Shown here one piece after another: positions 1 to 8,243 of a stretch of 64,000 bases of DNA (its first letter is position 1; the number at the start of each line of letters is the position of its first letter). The translations under genes were made by a program, and so were the position numbers. The stretch comes from Planctomycetota bacterium (GTDB lineage Bacteria > Planctomycetota > Planctomycetia > Planctomycetales > Planctomycetaceae), in the NCBI GenBank assembly GCA_014584345.1, contig JACTNB010000006.1, forward strand, positions 248,001 to 312,000. The letters are read 5' to 3'. The notes beneath the pieces are model-generated. The model searched no databases. It saw only the letters and a program-made list of their open reading frames with translations, and was not told the DNA's origin.

Positions 1-1
1 C

Positions 2-100
2 CCCCTGTTGGCCCTTGCCCCGGAAGACCTTAAGGGACAGCTTGATCCCGCGCAGCTTCAAGAGGACGAATTATTGCTCGTCCCCTCGGCGGAAGATTAA
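2..100 (+). CDS. 3' end of an unidentified gene (partial)
   Basis: An open frame enters from the left edge of the window and stops with TAA at 98-100, giving the last 32 residues of a protein. The tail is Leu-, Asp- and Glu-rich and ends in PSAED, a composition plausible for a real C-terminus. It converges on the minus-strand propeller gene, leaving about 40 bp between stops, a normal layout for convergent genes. No family can be recognised from so short a piece. The frame could be accidental. Confidence 0.45.
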   Translation, partial: PLLALAPEDLKGQLDPAQLQEDELLLVPSAED

Positions 101-143
101 CCCTCTCCCCCAAGCGTCTAATGCCTGGCGTCTCACGCGGGGA

Positions 144-3100
144 CTACTTCCCTGCCTCCAGCCGCATCGCGCGAAACTGCACTTTATCCGACCCCCAACA
201 GTGCAGCCCAATCGTGCCAGCCGGGAATGTCGAATCCCGTGCTTCCAACAGCAGCTTGCCATCGAGTTCCACCTGCAAATGCTCTCCGTGCATCCGCAGG
301 CGATAATGATGCCATTTGCCGGGCTGATAGGCTTGATCTGCGGTTGCCAGCACGCGGTACTCGGCTCCATTCTTCACGGCCAGAATGCTGAAATTTCGCT
401 GCTTATCCGTATGAAACAGGTAGTGATGCCGTTCGTCGCGACAACGGAACACGGCTCCAATCCCATCGTCATCCTCGGAGCGAATCTGGAGATCGAATAC
501 GCCATCCGCAAACTCGTGGGCCCCGGCATAAATTCGCAGCGTTCCATAGCGTTCTGTGAGAGGGTTCACGTCGTTCGCGCTTTCCTGGTAGATATTCGAA
601 GTCTGCGACACGACTCCATCCTTCACGGCCCAACGCCCGGGGGCCGATGATACCCTTGCCCCGCTCACATCCCACTGCCTCCAATGTGATTCCTCGATGG
701 GCAGCAGCAGTGGATCAATCACAAACGCCACTTCCGCAATCCGCCCCGCGCGCCCATCCTTGTCGAACGATCGCGCCTTGAGCGTCGCGTTTGCCGTCAC
801 CTTGAGTGTCCCTGAATACACCGGAGATGTTTTTCCAGGCTCGCTCCCATCCCAGGTGTAATGCACGACCTGACCGGCTTCGTCTGGCGTTAAGGTCACA
901 TCGATTTCCTTCCGGAACGCTCCGCCCGGCGGAGAAACACGTGGCGGATGCAATCCATCCGGTTCCAGGGCAAACCAGGTTTGATTCAAATAGCTGCAAA
1001 CACACCCCGCCGACGCATCCGGAACCAGCACCAATCCTCCCGCGGGAATGGCATTGATCCAGCATCCGGGACGCACACCGCCAAAGTTTTCGACCTTCCC
1101 CTGACGCTCGAAATCGAAATACCCCAGCGTTGCCGACCGAAACACCATGGTGTGTTTCGAACCGGCCAGCACGCCACACCCATAGGAACGCTTGAACTCG
1201 AACGGCAGTTCGTACCCCGTCAAAAGATCCCAGGCTCCCCCCTGGGCGTAAATAGTCCGATCGTTGATCATGGGGCGCGAGGCATAACTGGTCTTTTTGC
1301 GCCAGCGTTCCTCGCCTGTTTTGATGTCGAATGTCGCCAGACTGTCGCCCCGCTCCGATTCCAGCGCGAAGCGCGTCGGCTGCCCCCCCATCATCAAGAC
1401 CGGGTGCTGTTCGCTCAGGGCAAGCAGCGTGCCGTCGATCTGATTTTCGTTCCGCCAGCGAACCTTCCCCGAACGAGCATCCAATGCAACCAGCATGCCA
1501 TTCCCATGTTCCTCGACCTTCGCATTCTTCACGCGATCGGCCAGCGCCAGGGGACGATCGATCAGGTACACCCCTTCCCCGTCAAACGCTATGGCATTGT
1601 GCCGCAACGAATCCCGAGCATCGTAACGCCATAACAACTTACCCGATTCCGCATCGAGCGCAAACAACGTTTCTGATTCCGTCATCAGGGACTTCAAATC
1701 TCCGCCCCGATTAACATAACGGTAGGTCACAACGTGCTCGGAATCTGCCAGAGACCCCAACAATACGCCATTCTGACACGCCACGTACCCCCATGTGCCC
1801 GGCTTGCCATTCTTCATGAGCGGCGCGTCGAACTTTCCCAGCAGTTTTCCCGTGACGCGATCGATTCGCAAACAGTGCCCCTCCCGGCGCACGTACACTC
1901 CCGATTCCGCCATGCAATAATTGCCATGCGTGCCCGCAGTTCCCATCAATTCGTCGCCATCATAGGCCTTCAGAATGTCGGGCAGCGGATACTTCCACAA
2001 CAATCGACCGTTGTAGGCATCGACACAGGCCAACTCGTGCATCCCCATGGAATACAGCCGACCATCGTAAAACAAGGGGCCCGGTCCCCTGCCATGCCGC
2101 TGGGGCATCTCGACATCGATATCGCGAAACCAGAGCAGTCCCAGCGGCCCCTTGACCAACTCATCGGTCGAACAGGTGGCGTTGCCCGCGGTGGCATACT
2201 GATGCGTCCATTGCCCGGCCCCTGCCAGGGGGCCACGTTCGTCCCGTTCCAGCCTGTCCGTGGTTCCCACGAGTGACACCCCTCCATAAGGTCGCAGCAA
2301 CCGGGACATTTCCGACGCGGGGAGCCAATCCCGGCCTTCGGTCAACGCGCGTTGAGACACGATCAGATTCGCGAAATAGTTGGGCAGGCCCGTTTCAGAG
2401 AGTTCCGCCACCGACAGCACCGTGACGCGGGCTCCCAGCAGACGGGCCTCGTGCAGACGGCGACGGGCTTGCGACAACAGCGCGGGATCACTTTCGACAG
2501 CGACGATCTGCAATTGACTGCGACGCGCCAAGGCCTCGGCGAGCCGCCCATCTCCACAGCCCAAATCCAGACAGTAACCTTCCTTCAGGTTGGAGTCTCG
2601 CAGAATCCGCTCGGCTACTTGATCGATTTCGGCATCAATACTCTGAACGGCAGGACGCGGAGCCGGGTTCAGTTTGCGTTCCTCCACGGGAGGAGTCGCG
2701 TGAAAACAGTAAATCGTCCCTTGATCGGTGGACACCAGTAATCGGCCATCACTCGCGGCCAAACCGAACACGCTCCCGTCCACCTGGGCCCGCCAGACAA
2801 TCTTCTGGGCCTGTTGATCTACCGCCAGCACTTCACGATCGGCCCCCACGATCACCGTTGTTCCCGCCATGATCATTTCAAGGGGAGTCGGCAGTTCCCC
2901 CACGCTCCAGAGAGGAACCAGGCTCGGGGCGGTGTAGCTGCCCCCTTTCCGATCCTGCTTTTCGACAGTTTCCCAACGAAAGCCCGCCAGCTTCCCTTCC
3001 ACGAATTTCACCAGGCCGCCGGGCGTCGCAACCACTGGGCCAGCGCCCACCACTTGCGACCCTTCTCCCGTGGCCAGAGCGAACAACATGCCACTGTTAA

Positions 3101-4016
3101 TGAAATGATTCCGACTGGCGACGACATTGGCCCCCCCCTTATGGCCATATTTCTGCAGATGAAAGTATTGAAACGCACCTGTCTTGCGATCGAAGACCGC
3201 AGGGACGGCACGCCCCGTCGGCACCAGCAGCCATTGATTTATTCCGCCCGACGTTTCCCCTATCTCCACGGAAGTATCCACGGCCACCAGATGTCCCTGG
3301 GCAGCGACGCCACTTTCGGCATCCGCGCCCCCATGCGGTTGGGGCATGTAGAGACTGCCAGACTTATCATTCACCCATATCGGTTCGCCGCCACGGGCAT
3401 CCAGGGCATGCAGGTAGACACCATCCGAGGGCCAGATACCAGCGGCATAATACACGGCCTCTCCCAGGACCACCGCGCCCCCGCGCGCCGGCCAGCGCGA
3501 GATCATGCGTTCATTGCCGAGTCGTTTATTATGATCCGGCCCGCCGCGATGCTTCCAGGCGAGGCTGCCATCCTGCCGATTCAAGGCATACAGAAATCCA
3601 TCGTCACTCGTAACATACAACAGATTTTCGAAGACCACGGGCGCAAAGCGAACCGGCCCTTCCGTAAAGAATTCCCAAACGACCGCACCCGTTTGCATAT
3701 CAACAGCAGTAACAACCCCGCTGACGGTGTCTCCCCAATAGGCCAGACCATCGTAAATAACCGGTTGCGGTGCGCGATCGAATGTCTGACGATCGGAACG
3801 GGGCCAAGCCACGCGCGGCGTGTGTGGTGCCCGATATACCCATCTGGTATGGAGTTCCTTGGGCAGCGACTCCGCGGTATAGCCACTGCGCGCGGCATCC
3901 GCGCGATGCATGGGCCAGTCGGCCCGAGCCGAGACTTCACACAGACAGAACAACCACGAGCAAATCGCGAGTAACCCGGTTATCCGCTCCACACGACATC
4001 GATGCCCCTCTCTCAT
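144..4016 (-). CDS. Secreted PQQ-type beta-propeller protein with embedded SAM-methyltransferase fold and C-terminal chitobiase-like and laminin-G-like domains
   Basis: This is a 1290-residue protein with an N-terminal signal peptide (hydrophobic stretch around 12-30). Residues about 32-450 carry PQQ/BamB-like propeller blades, seen as repeated patterns such as VTAVDMQTGAVVWEF and LYALNRQDGSLAWKH. Residues about 470-590 form a class I methyltransferase fold with motif I LDLGCGDG near 483-490 and an acidic residue ending the next strand (VAVESD). A second propeller follows to about 1060. Then come a chitobiase/hexosaminidase C-terminal-type domain (HYTWDGSEPGKTSPVYSG) and a concanavalin-like domain with the LQIRSEDDDGIGAVFR pattern. 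The start is preceded by a purine-rich GAAGGGGGAAG. Propeller proteins of this size are common in planctomycetes, but the substrate is unknown. A SAM-binding fold in an exported protein is odd, because SAM is cytoplasmic, so it may be a structural relic. Confidence 0.85.
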   Translation of the reverse strand: MREGHRCRVERITGLLAICSWLFCLCEVSARADWPMHRADAARSGYTAESLPKELHTRWVYRAPHTPRVAWPRSDRQTFDRAPQPVIYDGLAYWGDTVSGVVTAVDMQTGAVVWEFFTEGPVRFAPVVFENLLYVTSDDGFLYALNRQDGSLAWKHRGGPDHNKRLGNERMISRWPARGGAVVLGEAVYYAAGIWPSDGVYLHALDARGGEPIWVNDKSGSLYMPQPHGGADAESGVAAQGHLVAVDTSVEIGETSGGINQWLLVPTGRAVPAVFDRKTGAFQYFHLQKYGHKGGANVVASRNHFINSGMLFALATGEGSQVVGAGPVVATPGGLVKFVEGKLAGFRWETVEKQDRKGGSYTAPSLVPLWSVGELPTPLEMIMAGTTVIVGADREVLAVDQQAQKIVWRAQVDGSVFGLAASDGRLLVSTDQGTIYCFHATPPVEERKLNPAPRPAVQSIDAEIDQVAERILRDSNLKEGYCLDLGCGDGRLAEALARRSQLQIVAVESDPALLSQARRRLHEARLLGARVTVLSVAELSETGLPNYFANLIVSQRALTEGRDWLPASEMSRLLRPYGGVSLVGTTDRLERDERGPLAGAGQWTHQYATAGNATCSTDELVKGPLGLLWFRDIDVEMPQRHGRGPGPLFYDGRLYSMGMHELACVDAYNGRLLWKYPLPDILKAYDGDELMGTAGTHGNYCMAESGVYVRREGHCLRIDRVTGKLLGKFDAPLMKNGKPGTWGYVACQNGVLLGSLADSEHVVTYRYVNRGGDLKSLMTESETLFALDAESGKLLWRYDARDSLRHNAIAFDGEGVYLIDRPLALADRVKNAKVEEHGNGMLVALDARSGKVRWRNENQIDGTLLALSEQHPVLMMGGQPTRFALESERGDSLATFDIKTGEERWRKKTSYASRPMINDRTIYAQGGAWDLLTGYELPFEFKRSYGCGVLAGSKHTMVFRSATLGYFDFERQGKVENFGGVRPGCWINAIPAGGLVLVPDASAGCVCSYLNQTWFALEPDGLHPPRVSPPGGAFRKEIDVTLTPDEAGQVVHYTWDGSEPGKTSPVYSGTLKVTANATLKARSFDKDGRAGRIAEVAFVIDPLLLPIEESHWRQWDVSGARVSSAPGRWAVKDGVVSQTSNIYQESANDVNPLTERYGTLRIYAGAHEFADGVFDLQIRSEDDDGIGAVFRCRDERHHYLFHTDKQRNFSILAVKNGAEYRVLATADQAYQPGKWHHYRLRMHGEHLQVELDGKLLLEARDSTFPAGTIGLHCWGSDKVQFRAMRLEAGK

Positions 4017-4205
4017 CCGTCACTTCCCCCTTCACCTGGCGATGTTCGACGTTGTCCCGGGAAATCCTGTTCATTAGTTGTGCCGCTCGCCAGAGCGACT
4101 TCATAAATCCTAACCTGTTTCAGGCATTTACCGCAGGTCTGCCCAGACACTTCACGAGAAATTCTCATGAAATCGCCGCCTGCAAGAAAACATGTTTCCC
4201 ATCGG

Positions 4206-4691
4206 TCAGGACTCCGGGGGTGTGACCGGACGCAGTACAAAATGGCCATGCGGACCTTTTGCCCCCAGGCCGACCTCCTGGCCGGCATATCCATAGGGCC
4301 CGCCCGTCTTGTGGTGATTGGGCCCTGTCTGGTAGGTCAACTCGAAGAAATCCTGGTCGTTTCGGTGATACAGAAATTGCAATTTGTAAGAAAATTCGTC
4401 GGGTTCCCCCTTGGCGAGTGTATTTGAAACCGTCGCAACCGTCGAATTCCCCAGATCGAGCGCGTGTTCCGTCCCATCGGGCGCGATGTAGACAAGTTCG
4501 CAGGAATACTTTCTGGTTGTGTCGGGCCAGCCGGTCTCCGCGATTTCCGCCTGGGGAGCCTGCCCCGACGGGATTTCATTAGTTTGCCGTGCCTCGGACG
4601 GCTGCGAATTCTCCATCCGGGAAGAACCGCCACAGCCCGTAGCGAATACCAGTGACACCATCAAACCTGGCAGTGCCCCCTTCTCCCACAT
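4206..4691 (-). CDS. Hypothetical lipoprotein
   Basis: A protein of about 161 residues begins with MWEKGALPGLMVSLVFATGC, a charged n-region, a hydrophobic core and a lipobox-like FATGC, so it is probably lipidated and membrane-anchored. An upstream ATG at 4703 would add only MFCS and is also possible. The mature part begins with a Ser/Gln/Glu-rich linker and continues into a compact domain with the pattern SCELVYIAPDGTEHALDLG and a His/Gly-rich end (GPNHHKTGGPYGY). No family is recognised. It lies alone between the propeller gene and the beta-helix gene, all on the minus strand, with gaps too long to prove an operon. Confidence 0.65.
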   Translation of the reverse strand: MWEKGALPGLMVSLVFATGCGGSSRMENSQPSEARQTNEIPSGQAPQAEIAETGWPDTTRKYSCELVYIAPDGTEHALDLGNSTVATVSNTLAKGEPDEFSYKLQFLYHRNDQDFFELTYQTGPNHHKTGGPYGYAGQEVGLGAKGPHGHFVLRPVTPPES

Positions 4692-4703
4692 GCTACAAAA
4701 CAT

Positions 4704-5010
4704 CGTTTGTATCTACCTTTCAATCTTCCTGCACACTTTCCAAGCTTGTCGCCCCAACATACCGACGGGGGAAACTGCGCCGCAGCGAAATAGACGCGTT
4801 GATTTCCGCCTTTTGCGTGTCTCGGCTCTCCAAGTATTTTCCCGCAATGGAATGGCTCGCAGAGCCGTGACCCCTTGTATCAACGGGTTGTAAATGGTGT
4901 GGTTCGGATGATGCATGGATACCGCGTAAATAATACGCGCTACGTTCCCTACGAATAATTCATAGGCTGAATGCATTGAAAACCCCTGTTTCGCAAACGA
5001 ATCAACTCGC
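4704..5010. other. Gene-free interval upstream of the lipoprotein gene
   Basis: No convincing coding frame is visible. The interval holds one copy of a short hairpin-plus-box repeat (4924-4960), listed separately, and a small hairpin with GGCTC/GAGCC arms near 4854-4866. The promoter of the minus-strand lipoprotein gene is probably here, but no clear -35/-10 pair stands out. Confidence 0.5.
4924..4960 (-). repeat. Short dispersed repeat, copy 1 (hairpin plus conserved box)
   Basis: On the minus strand this reads TTCGTAGGGAACG, four bases, then GCGTA-TTATT-TACGC, a 5-bp stem with a 5-base loop. The same arrangement with identical spacing occurs at 62610-62645, where the stem is GCATA/TATGC. 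The 13-base box is identical in both copies, and the stem change keeps base pairing. Both copies lie between minus-strand genes. It resembles REP-type or other small intergenic elements, but its nature is not established. Confidence 0.6.
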
Positions 5011-6216
5011 TCACGACTCTTTCTCCCTGTCGCTAATGCCCGCGCCGTGGGGTAAATCCCGGCGTATTCGGGGCTGCCGTTCATCGCTTCCCGTCACTAT
5101 TGGATTCCGTGTGTAGCTTCCCTCCATTTCGGGAGACGGAAGTTGCACCAGTCGGCGGGTCTCCTGGGGACGGTCCACGCAGTACCAGACGTTGCGGGCA
5201 AAACGAAACGAAGGGGCATCTGTATTGCCACCAATATTCAAGACCGAGCGCAAGGTATCCGTGCGAAACACGATCACATTGTTGGAGAACTCACCCTTGC
5301 GGCACGGGACAAAGGGGGGACCAACGGATTCCTGCAAAATGCGGGCCACCCAGCGTTGGGGATACAGGATGAGATTATGACGCACAATCGCGCCATCGAC
5401 CCCTACGAATGCCACCGCTGCTCCCCCTTCGCGAAATTCGCAATCCTCGACGAGAATATCCTTCGCCTCGAACCCTTGAACCTCGGGACGAAAATACGGA
5501 AGTCCCGTGCTTCCCCCAACATTCACGCCACGGCCACCCGCGCGGTCGAAGAGACAGCGTTGAATCGCCACGTCGCGTGTCCCTCCCTTCGCCTGTACCC
5601 CATTGGCCTGTTCTCCCCGGGCATCGCGAAAATGGCAATTGATAATCACCCCCTCGCGGCAGCCGACCATGTCAATCGCCGAACCGCCACTCCCCCAACT
5701 TTCCACCACACAGTTTTCGATGCGGAATCGTTGCAAGCCAGACAGTTTGATGCCATCGCGATTCCCCTCCGGGCCAACATTTCGTACTGTCAAGTTTCGC
5801 AGCACGATATCTTGCGCGGGAGTCTGGGGAGATCCCGAATCATCGAGGTTTAAGCCATTTTGTGTCGAACCAGAGACAATGAAGTTTCGCAGTTCCAGAT
5901 GGCGCGCCGAGGAAATTTGAAAGGCGTTGGAGCCGCCGAGTATCGTCGGGGGATTGTTGGTATCTTCTCCCGCAATCACGATTGGAGCGGATGCCGTCCC
6001 CTGCAGATTCCGAACGTGAAAGCCCCCCTCGTATTGACCTGGAGCAATCAAGATCGTCGTGCCCGCCTGGGCAACCTGGAGGGCGCGCGCCAGTTGCTCA
6101 CGATTACTGACACGAATCTCTTCCCCCTGAGCTACCATGGGAATCACTACGGGGAACACAACACTCAGGGCGACCAGGAACGGCCTCGGGCAACCCTTGA
6201 GAATCTGCACACACAT
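5011..6216 (-). CDS. Secreted right-handed parallel beta-helix protein (pectate-lyase-like fold)
   Basis: The protein has about 401 residues from the ATG at 6216 (MCVQILKGC). The longer frame from 6315 would put about 33 unlikely residues before the signal peptide. A hydrophobic export signal (PFLVALSVVFPVVIPMVAQG) is followed by the typical start of a beta-helix protein: LARALQVAQAGTTILIAPGQY. Repeated rungs follow (LELRNFIVSGSTQNGLNL, DIVLRNLTVRNVG, FRIENCVVESWGSGG, VAIQRCLFDRAGGRGVNVG, ILVEDCEFREGG), as in polysaccharide lyases and Pfam beta_helix proteins. Catalytic residues cannot be assigned. It may act on or bind an extracellular polysaccharide, in keeping with the sulfatases nearby, but that is inference. 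Confidence 0.8.
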   Translation of the reverse strand: MCVQILKGCPRPFLVALSVVFPVVIPMVAQGEEIRVSNREQLARALQVAQAGTTILIAPGQYEGGFHVRNLQGTASAPIVIAGEDTNNPPTILGGSNAFQISSARHLELRNFIVSGSTQNGLNLDDSGSPQTPAQDIVLRNLTVRNVGPEGNRDGIKLSGLQRFRIENCVVESWGSGGSAIDMVGCREGVIINCHFRDARGEQANGVQAKGGTRDVAIQRCLFDRAGGRGVNVGGSTGLPYFRPEVQGFEAKDILVEDCEFREGGAAVAFVGVDGAIVRHNLILYPQRWVARILQESVGPPFVPCRKGEFSNNVIVFRTDTLRSVLNIGGNTDAPSFRFARNVWYCVDRPQETRRLVQLPSPEMEGSYTRNPIVTGSDERQPRIRRDLPHGAGISDREKES

Positions 6217-6361
6217 ACTCTGCTCCTGTCGTTGTGATACTGTGCAATGTGACCGCAACAATCCAATCCACTTTCGGCAAGCAGGGCTAGCTATCCCGAG
6301 AATAAACGCCCCCACGCCCCAGAGCCTGTTATCTCGACGGGTTTGCAGGAGCCTCGACGTG

Positions 6362-6826
6362 TTACAACCCCAAGGCCCGTTTTTTTTCTTCGATCATCTC
6401 CAAATGATGAGGGATATGACCAGTGATGCGTTCCAGCAATGTCTTGAGGGATAGCTCTCCATCGTGACTGTGGTGACCGACCCGCTCGAAACTGGCCGGT
6501 TCCAGGGTCCTCAGGATGCATGCCATCTGTTTGCGAACGCAGGTTATCAGTTGCAGTTCGTTTTGCACGTCGCGCGCTTCATATGCCAGATTGCTGGCAA
6601 ACACGGTGGGGTCGCCTCCCATCAGCACGGGTTCCCGCTCGGCAATCACCCGCTTCATGCGATCCGCGTATATGGGTTCGAAATCCGCCAGATGACAAAC
6701 GACCTGGCGCGTAGACCATTTTCCGGCGACAGGTTTCGCATCCAGTTGCTGTTCCGTCATACTGGCAACGCTGTTAACCAGCAGCAACGGACCGGTTTCG
6801 TAGTGGTTTATCAATTCAGAAAACAT
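6362..6826 (-). CDS. DinB family protein (DinB/YfiT-like putative metal-dependent protein)
   Basis: The 154-residue protein starting MFSELINHYE has the four-helix DinB pattern: WSTRQVVCHLADFE with His45, and GHIPHHLEMIEEKK near the C-terminus, which together supply the usual three-histidine metal site. An upstream start at 6883 would add 19 residues that do not look like the family. Family members include thiol-dependent transferases and DNA-damage-induced proteins of unknown activity, so the substrate cannot be assigned. It sits about 90 bp from the 3' end of the alcohol dehydrogenase-like gene on the same strand, so co-transcription is possible. Confidence 0.85.
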   Translation of the reverse strand: MFSELINHYETGPLLLVNSVASMTEQQLDAKPVAGKWSTRQVVCHLADFEPIYADRMKRVIAEREPVLMGGDPTVFASNLAYEARDVQNELQLITCVRKQMACILRTLEPASFERVGHHSHDGELSLKTLLERITGHIPHHLEMIEEKKRALGL

Positions 6827-6915
6827 GGTGTGTCTCCTCGATGGCATGTAGTGTGACGACCATCGCATTATGCCAGATTTCACGCGAAACGCCAGATGAT
6901 CTCCAGCGACATTTC

Positions 6916-7890
6916 CTAACCATGGCCCACTTCGATATCCACCAGCACTTTATGCTGATCCGGCCGGCATGCCAGTTCCAGAGCTTCCACGATCCGCGTC
7001 AGGGGATATCTCGCGGTTATCAGTGATTCCACCTCGATGCGTTCTTCCGCCAAGGCACGCAACGCCACCGAAAATGGGCCGCAACGCGATCCCAGCACCT
7101 GAATCTCGTCGATCACCAACGGTGCCAGCGACAGTGTCTGTGTCCCAGCCACCGTAGTTTTTAGAATTATTGTGCCACGGGGCTGCACCAGTCGGCACGC
7201 CCATTCAAATCCGGTGGGGCTTCCCGTGCAATCGACCACCACTTCCGCGGAGCGCTGTTCCATCCATTCCCGCGGCACGTCTTCGAGGAGACATGTTTGC
7301 AGATCCCGCGCGGCACAGCGTGCCAGCTTGGCCCGATGTTTTCCGACAACGCAGACTCGCGCACCGGCCGAGGCAAGTACCTGGGCACACAAATACCCCA
7401 GCCGCCCATCTCCGAGTACCAGTACCCGCCGTTCCGTGACCTGCGGAAATTGTTCGAGAATTTCGAATGCCGCTGCCAGTGGTTCGGTAAACACCGCGCG
7501 ATCGTTGCCTACATGTTCCGGCACGGGATGCAGGTTTTCCTCAGGAATCGCCACATATTCCGCGAAGGCTCCGTCCCGCTGAAGGATTCCCAGCACCGTG
7601 CGGCGCGGGCAATGCCGTCGATTTTCCGGACACCGCGCGCACCGCGCGACGGGGCAACAGTTGATCTCTCCCACCACCCGCTGTCCCGTGTATCGGCCCG
7701 ATTCCGCAATCCCCACAAATTCATGGCCCAGCGTCCCATTGAACTGCATATACCCCTGCATCAATTGCAGATCCGTTTCGCAGATACCGGCCAACAGTAC
7801 ACGCACGAGCACCTCGTGCGGACCTGGGACGGGCACGGGGGCATCTTCTCGCAACCGGGAAACACCATCCTGCAACACAAACGCCCGCAT
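6916..7890 (-). CDS. Zinc-binding alcohol dehydrogenase-like (MDR superfamily) oxidoreductase
   Basis: The 324-residue protein begins MRAFVLQDGVSRLREDAPVPVP. The ATG at 7890 is preceded by GGAAGGGAAG, a good ribosome site, so the frame extending to 8064 is not needed. Family signs are GICETDLQ with the catalytic-zinc cysteine, LGHEFVGI, the structural-zinc cluster CCPVARCARCPENRRHC, and the nucleotide-binding stretch VLVLGDGRLGYLCAQVLASAG. The product is an NAD(P)-dependent medium-chain dehydrogenase, perhaps for a sugar alcohol or threonine-like substrate; the specificity cannot be read. It is shorter than typical 340-350-residue members. It diverges from the polysaccharide locus that starts at 8244. 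Confidence 0.85.
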   Translation of the reverse strand: MRAFVLQDGVSRLREDAPVPVPGPHEVLVRVLLAGICETDLQLMQGYMQFNGTLGHEFVGIAESGRYTGQRVVGEINCCPVARCARCPENRRHCPRRTVLGILQRDGAFAEYVAIPEENLHPVPEHVGNDRAVFTEPLAAAFEILEQFPQVTERRVLVLGDGRLGYLCAQVLASAGARVCVVGKHRAKLARCAARDLQTCLLEDVPREWMEQRSAEVVVDCTGSPTGFEWACRLVQPRGTIILKTTVAGTQTLSLAPLVIDEIQVLGSRCGPFSVALRALAEERIEVESLITARYPLTRIVEALELACRPDQHKVLVDIEVGHG

Positions 7891-8243
7891 GTTACTTCCC
7901 TTCCGTACCATCTTATCCTGCTCGGCAGCGCGCGCCACCTCCTCGAGTCCCTCCCTGGCGAACCGTCGGGCATCGTGACTCATCACAAGGTCCCATACTT
8001 TACCGGCAGGACCGGCATAACACGAATGACCCGCAGCATAACGAATATTCATGCATTCGGGCATTTCGTCACCTTCCGATTCTGGATTCCGATGGAGGCC
8101 GAAGGGACCGGATCCGTCAGGGCATTTGCTGACCTATGTTTCCAAAAGTGAACGCATGCCTTGCGCAATCACCACATGACGATTCACAATCGATCGGAGG
8201 AAGAACTCCGCCTCGTCATCGCGGGAAATGACTGTACTTGTCC
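7891..8243. other. Gene-free divergent interval between dehydrogenase and polysaccharide locus
   Basis: The interval lies between two divergent starts and must hold both promoters, but no strong -35/-10 pair is evident. The minus-strand frame of the dehydrogenase remains open through its first half, without a start that looks authentic. No hairpin or repeat of note was found. Confidence 0.4.

Noticed and set aside
2814..3974. A 386-codon plus-strand frame opposite the propeller gene
   Set aside because: It has no family motifs or ribosome site and is antisense to a well-supported protein.
7891..8064. N-terminal extension of the dehydrogenase
   Set aside because: The ATG at 7890 has a good ribosome site and begins at the usual first residues of the family. 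The extension is low in similarity.
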